DNA of 15,076 nucleotides from CAYJAD01 sp964371835 (GCA_964371835.1 CAYJOP010000048.1:1-15076), one strand, 5' to 3'; counted from the first letter of the stretch, positions 1-6,943 are shown. Numbers and translations are program-made. The notes: generated by a model from the letters alone, not told the origin.

Positions 1-43
1 GTCACGCCGGAGGCCGAGGGTTCGAGTCCCTTCCGCTCCGCCA
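1..43 (+). tRNA. tRNA-Asp (GTC anticodon), 3' part only
   Basis: The window opens exactly on the anticodon GTC. It is followed by AC of the anticodon loop, the 3' anticodon-stem strand GCCGG, the variable loop AGGCC, a 5-bp T stem (GAGGG/CCCTT) around the loop TTCGAGT, the 3' acceptor strand CCGCTCC, discriminator G and an encoded CCA. This order and the sequences match bacterial tRNA-Asp closely. The 5' half (acceptor, D arm, 5' anticodon strand) lies outside the window, so the isotype is inferred from the 3' half; a lookalike is unlikely given GTC plus discriminator G. Confidence 0.93.
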
Positions 44-52
44 TAAAAATTC

Positions 53-84
53 AAGCACTTACGAGAAATCGTAAGTGCTTTTTT
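53..84 (+). terminator. Intrinsic terminator of the tRNA-Asp transcript
   Basis: A perfect 11-bp inverted repeat (AAGCACTTACG at 53-63 and CGTAAGTGCTT at 70-80) encloses a 6-nt loop. The last two stem bases and the next four form a run of six T. It starts 10 nt after the tRNA CCA end, as expected for the terminator of a tRNA transcript. Confidence 0.9.
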
Positions 85-85
85 G

Positions 86-447
86 TTGAGCAAGCCTGCC
101 CTATGATTTTAATCTTTTGCTTTATATTTTAGCATGGCAAAACCACTAAAAATATACATTTGTACTTTTAAGTGCAAAATCCACTTGTCAAACTCCAAAA
201 TTAAAATACATAACTCTTTACTTCTTTATCAGTATTTTGCATATTATTAGTCTGGTTTGCATGGATTTATCCTTGCCTGTATTTGATGCTGAAGAAAAAC
301 CTTGCCAAGCTGTTAAAAAAAGCTTTTGTCTTTTTGATTGGACAAGTAGCACAAAACAGCTTTAATAAAACGACTTACGAGAACTCGCAAGGCCTTTTTT
401 GCAAATGCTCATTTATTTTTATAGCCTGTTTGCAAATTCGTTTATTA
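86..447. other. AT-rich spacer without a supported gene
   Basis: No convincing coding region is visible between the tRNA terminator and the promoter of the glycosyltransferase gene. The one open frame (283-474, TTG start, 63 codons) has no good ribosome site, matches no family I know, and runs through a diverged terminator-like repeat at 372-401. The only structured element is that repeat, listed separately. Confidence 0.6.
372..401 (+). repeat. Diverged copy of the tRNA-Asp terminator
   Basis: These 30 bases align without gaps to 56-85 (the tRNA-Asp terminator), with about 25 of 30 identical, including a shared block reading ACTTACGAGAA. The hairpin here is degraded: CTTACG and CGCAAG pair with one A-C mismatch, but a T-run follows. 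It could be a weak second terminator, a relic of a tandem tRNA duplication, or a common terminator sequence of this genome. Confidence 0.5.
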
Positions 448-477
448 TTGACACACACCACTATAAAGCATTAATAT
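448..477 (+). promoter_or_regulatory. Putative sigma-70-type promoter of the glycosyltransferase gene
   Basis: A perfect -35 TTGACA (448-453) is followed after 18 bp by TAATAT (472-477, 4 of 6 to consensus); TTAATA at 17 bp is an overlapping alternative. Transcription would begin near 484, leaving a leader of roughly 38 nt before the ATG at 522. Confidence 0.55.
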
Positions 478-521
478 TATTAATCAGTAGTTAGTTTCAC
501 CTATTAATCACGGAAGACTTT

Positions 522-1472
522 ATGCCTAAAATAACTGTAGCCATGGCTGTCTATAATGATGCCCAATACTTAAATGAAGCTATAGATTCAATACTGAATC
601 AGAGTTTTAATGACTTTGAGCTGCTCATTATTAATGACGGCTCAACTGATGAAACTCCTGAATTAATTGAAAGTTATAACGACAAGCGTATAAAATCCAT
701 ACATTTTAATAGCAATAAAGGTCGCCCTTTTGCCCGCAATGAAGCACTCATTCATGCCAACAGTCAGTACCTTGCATGGATGGATGGTGACGACATTTCC
801 ACGCACAATAGGCTTGAGTTACAAGTTAATTTTATGGATAAAAATCCTGACATTGCACTGTGCGGTGGACAAATGCAATGCTTTGGCGAGAGCAATCATC
901 TTGTCAAACTTAAAAATTCAAAAGAAGCTGTAAAGGCTGGAATTATTTGGCATAGCAGTACCATTAATGGCACAAATTGCATGTGCCTTGAGCGAGTTCG
1001 TGAACATGGACTACACTTGCAAGAAGAACTTTTGCGTGTGGAGGATTATGCTTTTCTTGCAGAGCTTCTTTTAAGCACTCCACTTCAAGCTGTTAATATT
1101 CCACACATTTTATTGAATTGCCGCTATTTTTATCGCCCTACTACCCCAGTTTATCACGCAAAAGCTGCAAAGTATGCTTTACGCGCACTTAGCCTGCCCC
1201 ATGATGAACTCTCATGCTACAAGCACACCATATTATCCATAGGGCCTCATGTCAGCTTACCGCAAGTTTCAACCACAGACGTTCTTTTCTGGGCAGATGA
1301 AGTTTATAATGCTGTTTTGAAACGCAGAGACATAGATATGCATCAATTTTTAAGAGTAACCCATGCAAAAATTGAAACTTTTTTACGTTCTACTTCTGAC
1401 AGCCAACATGCTTTACGCAAATATGCGGCCCTTCCTCTTGGTAAAACTCATAACTTGAACAGACTATTTTAA
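522..1472 (+). CDS. Glycosyltransferase, family 2 (GT-A fold)
   Basis: Transfers a sugar from an activated nucleotide-sugar donor to an unknown acceptor, most likely during synthesis of a surface glycan. The N-terminal third is typical of family 2: a strand-loop ITVAMAVYNDAQYL at residues 4-17, a nucleotide-binding INDGSTDET at 37-45, the segment NKGRPFARNEAL at 65-76, and the metal-binding DXD motif as MDGDD at 87-91. The later two thirds (to residue 316) are not distinctive and should carry acceptor specificity. There is no signal peptide or membrane segment, so it should act in the cytoplasm or at the inner membrane face. GGAAG lies about 8 nt before the ATG. It stands alone between a tRNA gene and an orphan gene, so the pathway cannot be read from context. 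Confidence 0.9.
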   Translation: MPKITVAMAVYNDAQYLNEAIDSILNQSFNDFELLIINDGSTDETPELIESYNDKRIKSIHFNSNKGRPFARNEALIHANSQYLAWMDGDDISTHNRLELQVNFMDKNPDIALCGGQMQCFGESNHLVKLKNSKEAVKAGIIWHSSTINGTNCMCLERVREHGLHLQEELLRVEDYAFLAELLLSTPLQAVNIPHILLNCRYFYRPTTPVYHAKAAKYALRALSLPHDELSCYKHTILSIGPHVSLPQVSTTDVLFWADEVYNAVLKRRDIDMHQFLRVTHAKIETFLRSTSDSQHALRKYAALPLGKTHNLNRLF

Positions 1473-1529
1473 TTTCCACTCTACCATAATGGCCTTGTTT
1501 TATTTTCCGATTAATTTTTTATTCATTGC

Positions 1530-1561
1530 GAGTGTTTTAACTATTCATTGCAAAAACACTC
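1530..1561 (+). terminator. Hairpin downstream of the glycosyltransferase, possible weak terminator
   Basis: GAGTGTTTT (1530-1538) pairs perfectly with AAAACACTC (1553-1561) across a 14-nt loop. ATTCATTGC occurs both just before the stem (1521-1529) and in the loop (1543-1551). No continuous T-run follows (TTGCACTCATTTTT), so intrinsic termination would be weak; a regulatory hairpin ahead of the next gene is the alternative. Confidence 0.4.
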
Positions 1562-1653
1562 TTGCACTCATTTTTCAATGGCAACTGTAGGGGAAAATAT
1601 TTCCGGAACATTTATTGCATAAATTACAGTAAAATGCCTACAACGAGGTTAAT

Positions 1654-2199
1654 ATGAGCAATTTATCAATACTTGACCCTAATAACACTACAATTAATTC
1701 CAACTTAAATAGTTTATTTGCGTCTGCCACAGCGGAAGAAAAAACTTATAGTGAAGATGCTGTTACTATTTCAGATGAGGCCATTGAATTGCTTGAAGAA
1801 TTGCGCTTTAAAGAAAATCAAACCTATGTCCTTACTGAAAATCAAAAAGCATTTGACAGAGTATCAAAAGCTTTGCCGGCGACTGATGGCTTTGACGACA
1901 TGCTCACTTGGCTTAGCGAGCAAACGGGTGAAGATAGCCTGAGCATTGGTAACGGAGTTGAAGATGAGTATAACCGCAATGTTTATGAAAAAGACCCAGA
2001 CAAATATGCAGACCTTTGGTCAAATATGTATAATCACTTCTCGGATCTTATGGAATCACTAGGCCTTGCCAATGATGAAACCATGAAAAGAGAAGTGCTA
2101 AGCAATGAAGACGTTTCTTTGGAACTTATGACTCGCTTTAAATCAAGCTTTAGCGACGAGACTAACGAGCTTTTGACATACTTTAACATAGAAGTATAA
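1654..2199 (+). CDS. Acidic protein of unknown function, 181 residues
   Basis: I do not recognise this family. The protein is strongly acidic and polar, with no signal peptide, membrane segment or cysteine. It starts with an Asn/Ser/Thr-rich tail (residues 1-25). A segment DAVTISDEAIELLEEL follows near residues 35-50; this loosely resembles the SISDEA-type motif seen in some flagellar regulators and rod-type proteins, but is too short to assign function. The rest looks mostly helical. The ribosome site GAGG lies about 7 nt before the ATG, and it is longer than competing frames in the region, so I treat it as a real gene. It converges on the TamB/AsmA-like gene with only 23 nt between their stop codons. 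Confidence 0.72.
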   Translation: MSNLSILDPNNTTINSNLNSLFASATAEEKTYSEDAVTISDEAIELLEELRFKENQTYVLTENQKAFDRVSKALPATDGFDDMLTWLSEQTGEDSLSIGNGVEDEYNRNVYEKDPDKYADLWSNMYNHFSDLMESLGLANDETMKREVLSNEDVSLELMTRFKSSFSDETNELLTYFNIEV

Positions 2200-2222
2200 T
2201 ATTTTTGTAGCTGCACAGTTTG

Positions 2223-5087
2223 CTAGCGCTCAATGAATTGCATTTCTTTGAGGCCCACAACCCTTTTACGAAAGTTGTAAGTCCCATTAAGTATGGCTGA
2301 TAAATCACCATTCATTTGTACTGTAAAGTTTGCACTCTCGTCGGCAACTTTTAGGTTTAACTCTCCTCTATCCCAATTAAAACCACCACTTCGCCCAGCC
2401 CCCAATTGTAGCTTAGAACTCAAAAGTACTGTGCCTGGGGACATTGTGTATGTGACCTCTCTTTTTAGGGCCTCAATCAATCTACCCATGGAAAGTGAGG
2501 CAATATCAGCTAAATCATGTAAATTTTTACTTTCGACTGTACCATACACATTGCGTACTAAAAACTTAGTGGAGTCAAATCTGTCTGCTTTTATTGTGGC
2601 GTTCAAGTATTGCCTTGGAATTTTATCCTCATCTAAAAATGACCTAAACTCTGAGCTAATGCCCACTCCGCTACCGCGCACGTTGCTACCAGTTATAAGA
2701 CCAATCAAGCGCCAGCTGTCAACATCTATACTATATTTCCCATCTATCCATGGCCAATTCCTTTTTACAATGGGTAAGGCATACGCAAAACCAATATCAG
2801 CATCACCTTTGACACCTGGTATATTAAGTTCAAGGTCTTCCAACTGAAGTTGAAATATTCGTGATTCCTTATGCAATCCACCCATAAACCAATTCAACGT
2901 CATGCCACCCTTTCCAAAACCATGCACATCGCCAATGCGAGAAAATACCGTCCCCACAAGTCCGCGTGGGACACCTTGTTCTGTAAAATCCACATTCACT
3001 GTTCGACCTTGCTCTTGTGCTTTTTTAGCCACATCTTTATTCTTAAAAGCTGTGCCACTTGGGGCTTTTAATGCGTCCACAGACTTAGCATTAATACTAA
3101 AAAACACATCTTTTACGGCACCACTTGGCAATGTTAATTGAGGACTTGCAATCTTAATACGCATTTGCATGGCATCATCAGCTGGTGAGCTTGGCGGTAG
3201 CTTTGTCTTTTTAACTGCATTTGCGTTTACTACATACCCCTTTAAGCTTGAAATAGACGTAAACACAGAACGAACTGCTTGGCTGACATTCTTAGCAAGT
3301 ATTGAAAAATCATAAGGAGAAACCATTAATCCTGGCATGGTTCGGCCCACTTGAATATTTGGTAAGGGCTTTGTCCACCATAACAAGTGCCTGCCACCAC
3401 GAGTTATATAAGCGTCAATATCAAGACTACCGCCAATGGGTGTTTGGTCAAGATTTATATCAAACATACTGGCTATTATTCCAATGTCTTTTATGGAAAT
3501 TTTAAGCTGCGTTCCTAGACTGTGTACAGGGTCTGTGCCCATGCCGCCCTTTATAAAAAAATTTGTATTTTTAATTGGGCTCAAGACATTAAAATCTCTA
3601 ACTATAAATTGCTCGCCATTCCAAAATATTTGGCCTGATGCAAGTGACGCTCTAAGGCGAGACTTACCTTCCACAAATGACGCGCCAAAACGACTAACAA
3701 ATTGCATTTGTAAAGGCTTTTCTACGGAGGGAGGCCAGACTGGCATATGAGCTAAAACACGAAATCGAGTCCAAAAACCATCTAAACCAGCAAGTGTTGC
3801 GGGCCCAATTAAGGTGTCTCGCCACTGCATACGAAAATCTGCATCACCCTCATTGTAGTCCAAGGAAAGGAAGCCAAGTAGCTTTTTTTCGGCAAAAAAA
3901 TCCTTCGCTGAGCTTCGCATATTTGTCATTACTAAATTACTTTTTCCATGTAGCTCTCGCATGGATAGCGTAACATCTGCCGGTAAATCCTGAATATAGG
4001 GCAAAACCCATTGGCCTGAATTAGTCTTTTCTGCAAGAAAAGTACTTCTAAATCTTGCTTGTTTGGCATTGGCTTGAACTTGAAAACGAGCAGAAATAAA
4101 AACATCACGTCCAGTTGGTCCTAGTTGAAAATTAGCCAACTCAAATTCACCAACATCAAGGGCACACCATTCTGGCATGAGAGAAATGGCTGCACTTTCT
4201 ACCACATCTTTGCCGGACACGTCCTCTAGGTAGCGAGGAAAACGTGGCATACGAACACCAACCAAAGTGCCAACCTCTATGCCAATACTAACCTTATCTT
4301 TTAACACATTGGAAGGCTCTAGCAAATTATCCATTAAATCAGGACTATATGGCACTGCGACCATGGGGGTTTGCTGTTTATTTAAGTTCTGAGCAGCCAA
4401 ATTTGACTCAGCAACCTGATCGTCTTTTAATTTTTTTTCTGAATTCTCAGGCAACACTTCAATATCTTTAGCTCTTCCTCTATGCATGACCGCATTATAT
4501 TCGCTGCTGCTATCTTTGTTGTAAATATGTTCTTTTTTATACTGGGTGCTTAAAGCCTCAGAATTGGTGTGTAGATATGAACCTACTGAACCTGTGCCTT
4601 GATATTGCACAACAGCAATAAGAGCACGCACAATACTACTCCATCTCGGATGTACTGTGCCTTCTTCCACATACAACCACGGCCCATATTTATCAAACAC
4701 GCGCACGTCATATAGTTTTACAGCTCCGTCCCAAAGACCTCGCACTAAACCAATACGCACTCGTAAATCCAATGGCTCGCCTATGGAATTTACGCCTGCT
4801 TCAATCCAAGATGTTAGTGTTTGTTCAGCCATGGGAGAAGTAATATATAAAAAACTGCTGAAAATAATAGTCAAGGGAAGCACAACAAAGCAAGCAAATG
4901 CAAAAAAAACGCGCTTCCACAGTGGGCGTTTTTTCTTTGTGCTAAATGGCGTAGAGTTACTTTCCTTGGTGGCGTTTTCTCGCTCAGTCAAGGTTGCTTT
5001 CTCTGCCAACTCATTTAAAGACTGCAATTGCTTTTTGTGTTTGCGAGCTTCTTTGGCAGTAATTACGATATGCTTTATATGCGACAT
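2223..5087 (-). CDS. TamB/AsmA-like large membrane-anchored envelope protein
   Basis: A 954-residue protein with a basic cytoplasmic N-terminus (1-58), one membrane anchor (about 59-82, within FFAFACFVVLPLTIIFSSFL), then a long periplasmic region of beta-type repeats. Residues just after the anchor, LWDGAVKLYDVRVFDKYGPWLYVEEG and onward, resemble the start of TamB/AsmA-superfamily proteins, where a strand-rich groove carries lipids between membranes or helps outer-membrane assembly. Residues about 165-265 are a hydrophilic, low-complexity insert rich in Ser, Asn, Lys and Glu. It is shorter than typical TamB (about 1,200-1,400), and I see no clear TamB C-terminal domain, so 'AsmA-like' may be the safer label. 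No good Shine-Dalgarno sequence precedes the ATG, but there is no alternative start before the anchor. Function is inferred from architecture. Confidence 0.72.
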   Translation of the reverse strand: MSHIKHIVITAKEARKHKKQLQSLNELAEKATLTERENATKESNSTPFSTKKKRPLWKRVFFAFACFVVLPLTIIFSSFLYITSPMAEQTLTSWIEAGVNSIGEPLDLRVRIGLVRGLWDGAVKLYDVRVFDKYGPWLYVEEGTVHPRWSSIVRALIAVVQYQGTGSVGSYLHTNSEALSTQYKKEHIYNKDSSSEYNAVMHRGRAKDIEVLPENSEKKLKDDQVAESNLAAQNLNKQQTPMVAVPYSPDLMDNLLEPSNVLKDKVSIGIEVGTLVGVRMPRFPRYLEDVSGKDVVESAAISLMPEWCALDVGEFELANFQLGPTGRDVFISARFQVQANAKQARFRSTFLAEKTNSGQWVLPYIQDLPADVTLSMRELHGKSNLVMTNMRSSAKDFFAEKKLLGFLSLDYNEGDADFRMQWRDTLIGPATLAGLDGFWTRFRVLAHMPVWPPSVEKPLQMQFVSRFGASFVEGKSRLRASLASGQIFWNGEQFIVRDFNVLSPIKNTNFFIKGGMGTDPVHSLGTQLKISIKDIGIIASMFDINLDQTPIGGSLDIDAYITRGGRHLLWWTKPLPNIQVGRTMPGLMVSPYDFSILAKNVSQAVRSVFTSISSLKGYVVNANAVKKTKLPPSSPADDAMQMRIKIASPQLTLPSGAVKDVFFSINAKSVDALKAPSGTAFKNKDVAKKAQEQGRTVNVDFTEQGVPRGLVGTVFSRIGDVHGFGKGGMTLNWFMGGLHKESRIFQLQLEDLELNIPGVKGDADIGFAYALPIVKRNWPWIDGKYSIDVDSWRLIGLITGSNVRGSGVGISSEFRSFLDEDKIPRQYLNATIKADRFDSTKFLVRNVYGTVESKNLHDLADIASLSMGRLIEALKREVTYTMSPGTVLLSSKLQLGAGRSGGFNWDRGELNLKVADESANFTVQMNGDLSAILNGTYNFRKRVVGLKEMQFIER

Positions 5088-5457
5088 AGCATGAAACTAT
5101 AACACAAATCGCTTTTATTGTACATAATGATAATGGGGGGGAAATTGGCCTGCATTTTAAGGCAAAAGAGTCAACACTGCTCGAAAATGAATATAGGAGT
5201 GACTTTGCTGCCAGTTAAACAGCTGCTTCCATTTCTTAACACTTGGTAGCCATACTTAGTCGAACCTGAACAACACATTTCCATGTATTGTTCTTAAAAG
5301 GCACGCGTACTCCAAATACCGCCTTGCGGTCGCCAGAAATGAATTCTGGCTCATTTTACGCCGCGCAACAATAACGGCACAAATTTCATGAATTGGCTTT
5401 GTAATAAAAGACGCCCCTGAAAAATCCAAGGGCGCCTATAAAACTATTATTTGTACA
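5088..5457. other. Gene-free region with stem-loops and a possible operator
   Basis: This 370-nt gap lies between two minus-strand genes. Near the TamB/AsmA-like start it holds CATAAT-GATAAT (5123-5134), two of the three hexamers of a Fur box, next to seven G (5135-5141). At 5318-5350 two perfect hairpins follow each other: 5 bp with a 3-nt loop (5318-5330) and 7 bp with a 5-nt loop (5332-5350). Base composition here is visibly less AT-rich than around it. On the minus strand 5171-5278 is open for 35 codons with four Cys, but has no ribosome site. The terminator of the selenoprotein gene sits at 5403-5435. I cannot assign a function to the middle part. Confidence 0.5.
5403..5435 (-). terminator. 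Intrinsic terminator of the selenoprotein gene
   Basis: Read on the minus strand, GCGCCCTT pairs with AGGGGCGT (8 bp, two G-U pairs) around a 9-nt loop, followed by CTTTTATT. It lies 22 nt beyond the TAG of the HesB-type gene, in its orientation. Confidence 0.8.
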
Positions 5458-5781
5458 CTATGTGGAACAAGTACCGCTACTGCTGCATCCACCACAAGCA
5501 CTGCCAGCACTGGCTAGAGGCTTGCTCGGATTAACTTGAAAGCCCATATAGCCAAAATCAAGGCTAACGCCCTCAATTGTTTCTAACAATTCTTTATTCA
5601 CACAAAAAGTAAAGCCCGACACATTAAAAGTACTATCTTCATCATTTGGCTCATCCAGAGCCAACGCTAAGCGTGGGCCGCTTCAGCCACCAGGTGCAAG
5701 ATATATACGAATGGAGCCTTTTTCCTTACCAGCAAAATATGCTTCTAGTTCTTTACTAGCGCTTTCTGACACTTCTACCAT
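5458..5781 (-). CDS. HesB/IscA-family selenoprotein with in-frame UGA (Sec33)
   Basis: Reading from ATG at 5781 through an in-frame TGA at 5683-5685 gives a 107-residue HesB/IscA-type protein. AGGAGG at 5791-5796 sits 9 nt before this ATG, whereas the fragment after the TGA has no ribosome site. Residues 26-42 read IYLAPGG-U-SGPRLALAL: Sec33 falls where IscA proteins carry their first conserved Cys (the GCSG loop). The family's C-terminal pair is present as C96-GG-C99, with C105 beyond; the usual spacing is Cys-X-Cys. GFQVNP at 80-85 matches the conserved segment before the C-terminal ligands. IscA proteins bind iron or Fe-S clusters for transfer to targets; HesB-like selenoproteins are a known prokaryotic selenoprotein class. 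A hairpin fit to be a SECIS follows the UGA, and selB is in this window. A pseudogene is unlikely because coding continues intact on both sides. It may share a transcript with the upstream deacetylase or use its own promoter. Confidence 0.92.
5646..5664 (-). promoter_or_regulatory. SECIS-like hairpin downstream of the Sec UGA
   Basis: In the mRNA, UUGGCUC pairs perfectly with GAGCCAA (7 bp) around the loop UGGAU. The loop guanines are 27-28 nt after the UGA, within the roughly 16-37 nt window known for bacterial SECIS elements, whose apical loop normally carries an essential G. The hairpin lies inside the coding sequence (L40-N46), as in other bacterial selenoprotein genes. A lower stem toward the UGA is possible but not clear by eye. 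Confidence 0.78.
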
Positions 5782-5866
5782 AATTTTTTGCCTCCTAAGC
5801 AGTGTAGATAATAGCTAAACACAGGCAGATACTTTGTCAATACCTTTGTATACAAATTGTAATTCT

Positions 5867-5896
5867 ATTATACGCGCACAGCCCAATTTTTTTGAC
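5867..5896 (-). promoter_or_regulatory. Possible promoter of the selenoprotein gene
   Basis: On the minus strand an exact -10 TATAAT (5867-5872) lies 86 nt before the ATG, but its -35 (GTCAAA at 5891-5896, 18 bp away) is poor. A separate exact TTGACA (5835-5840) lies nearer the gene, but only TAGCTA is at 17 bp. One of the two may serve, or the gene may rely on readthrough from the deacetylase, because I see no terminator in the 129-nt gap. Confidence 0.33.
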
Positions 5897-5910
5897 TTTC
5901 TTTTAAGATT

Positions 5911-6807
5911 TTATTTATTATAATCAGACGTTGAGGGATATTCTTTAACTTCACTTTTATTTTTTAATACAGATTTATCATAACTTTTTTTGGGTAAAAC
6001 ATTAGCATTCCAATCAAAATAAAATTTTGAATAATTATTTGCATTGTCACTTGCTAATTTTGACAAATCTGGTTTTGTAACCATAAGTGGGGTTTCATAG
6101 TCAAACAATTCAACTTCTGACTCAACATTTAGATATTGGCTAACTTTAACAAATTTATCACAACCCATGGTGCGTAAAATAGTAATAATAAGTTTTATGT
6201 CACGCACTGTTCGTTTTTTTGTGTCATGAAAAAGAAATATTCCGCGCATTTCATCCTTACTCATGGGACGATTGAGAATATTTTGCATATTGCTATAATC
6301 TGGAGCACTCTCCCAATCACGGCTATCCACTGTCCACAACACAACCGACATGCCAAGCTTTTGGGCTTGATTGATTACCTCTTTATCATAACTACCGTAA
6401 GGGGGACGCAAAAAACGCGGCTTTACTCCAAGTTTATTTAAAACCTTATTGGTTTTTTTAAGATTTGCATAAATGGCATTGGGAGAAAGAACTTTTAAAT
6501 CCGCATGGTCGTAGCTGTGATTTGCAACTTCATGGCCTTCATTTATCATGCGTGTTATCATGTACGGATAGCTTTCAGCCTGCATGCCAAGCACAAAAAA
6601 TGTAGCTTTAACGTTTTCTTCCTTTAATGCGTCCAAAAACTGTGGAGATAAATGAGATGGCCCATCATCAAAGGTTAATGCACACATATTTGGGGCTGGA
6701 TGGTCTATTATTCTATGTCCATTCCAAACTCTAGCCTCGCCACTGTTTGACATACATAATGTGTATAAAAATACGCAAAGACAAATAAACAATTTATAAT
6801 TAACCAT
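5911..6807 (-). CDS. Secreted polysaccharide deacetylase (NodB domain, CE4)
   Basis: Removes acetyl groups from an N- or O-acetylated glycan outside the cytoplasm; the substrate (peptidoglycan or an exopolysaccharide) cannot be told. In 298-residue numbering all CE4 motifs are visible: TFDDGPS (45-51, catalytic base and metal Asp), H97-x3-H101 (metal His pair), RPPYGS (134-139), DSRDW (161-165) and LFHD (192-195, catalytic His194). Residues 1-25 form a signal peptide with a likely cleavage after SGEA. About 100 C-terminal residues beyond the domain are polar and unassigned. I chose ATG 6807 because AGGGGAG lies 11 nt upstream and it gives a clean signal peptide; an in-frame GTG at 6843 would add 12 residues and lacks a ribosome site. 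It is divergent from secA, with a promoter and phased repeats between them. Confidence 0.92.
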   Translation of the reverse strand: MVNYKLFICLCVFLYTLCMSNSGEARVWNGHRIIDHPAPNMCALTFDDGPSHLSPQFLDALKEENVKATFFVLGMQAESYPYMITRMINEGHEVANHSYDHADLKVLSPNAIYANLKKTNKVLNKLGVKPRFLRPPYGSYDKEVINQAQKLGMSVVLWTVDSRDWESAPDYSNMQNILNRPMSKDEMRGIFLFHDTKKRTVRDIKLIITILRTMGCDKFVKVSQYLNVESEVELFDYETPLMVTKPDLSKLASDNANNYSKFYFDWNANVLPKKSYDKSVLKNKSEVKEYPSTSDYNK

Positions 6808-6880
6808 ATAAAGAAATGCTCCCCTAACAAAAGCAATTATCACTAAAAATTATTCACATCAACACATAACACTCAAAAAA

Positions 6881-6910
6881 TATAATTATCCATAATTGCA
6901 GATAATTATC
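6881..6910. repeat. Three helically phased 10-bp ATAATT repeats (candidate operator)
   Basis: Three consecutive 10-mers each carry ATAATT at the same place: TATAATTATC (6881-6890), CATAATTGCA (6891-6900) and GATAATTATC (6901-6910). The 10-bp period puts every site on one DNA face. The block covers the proposed -10 and start region of the deacetylase promoter, which suggests repressor binding. AT-richness by chance is the alternative. Confidence 0.5.
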
Positions 6911-6934
6911 ACGTTTCAGCCTTGTGAAAGTCAA
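6905..6934 (-). promoter_or_regulatory. Promoter of the deacetylase gene
   Basis: On the minus strand TTGACT (6929-6934, 5 of 6) is followed after 18 bp by GATAAT (6905-6910, 5 of 6). The transcript would start near 6898 with a leader of about 90 nt. The -10 lies inside the phased repeat block. Confidence 0.55.
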
Positions 6935-6943
6935 TTCTGCCAT

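Noticed and set aside
283..474. 63-codon plus-strand open frame after the tRNA gene
   Set aside because: TTG start without a ribosome site, no recognisable family, AT-rich composition, and it reads through a terminator-like repeat.
2293..2847. 184-codon plus-strand frame, with other long frames at 3436-3750 and 4657-5094
   Set aside because: All lie antisense within the 954-residue TamB/AsmA-like gene, whose protein has a coherent anchor and fold pattern; the antisense products look random.
5683..5685. Reading the TGA as a nonsense mutation (pseudogene)
   Set aside because: The frame is intact on both sides, the UGA falls on a conserved cluster-binding Cys position, a SECIS-like hairpin follows, and selB is present.
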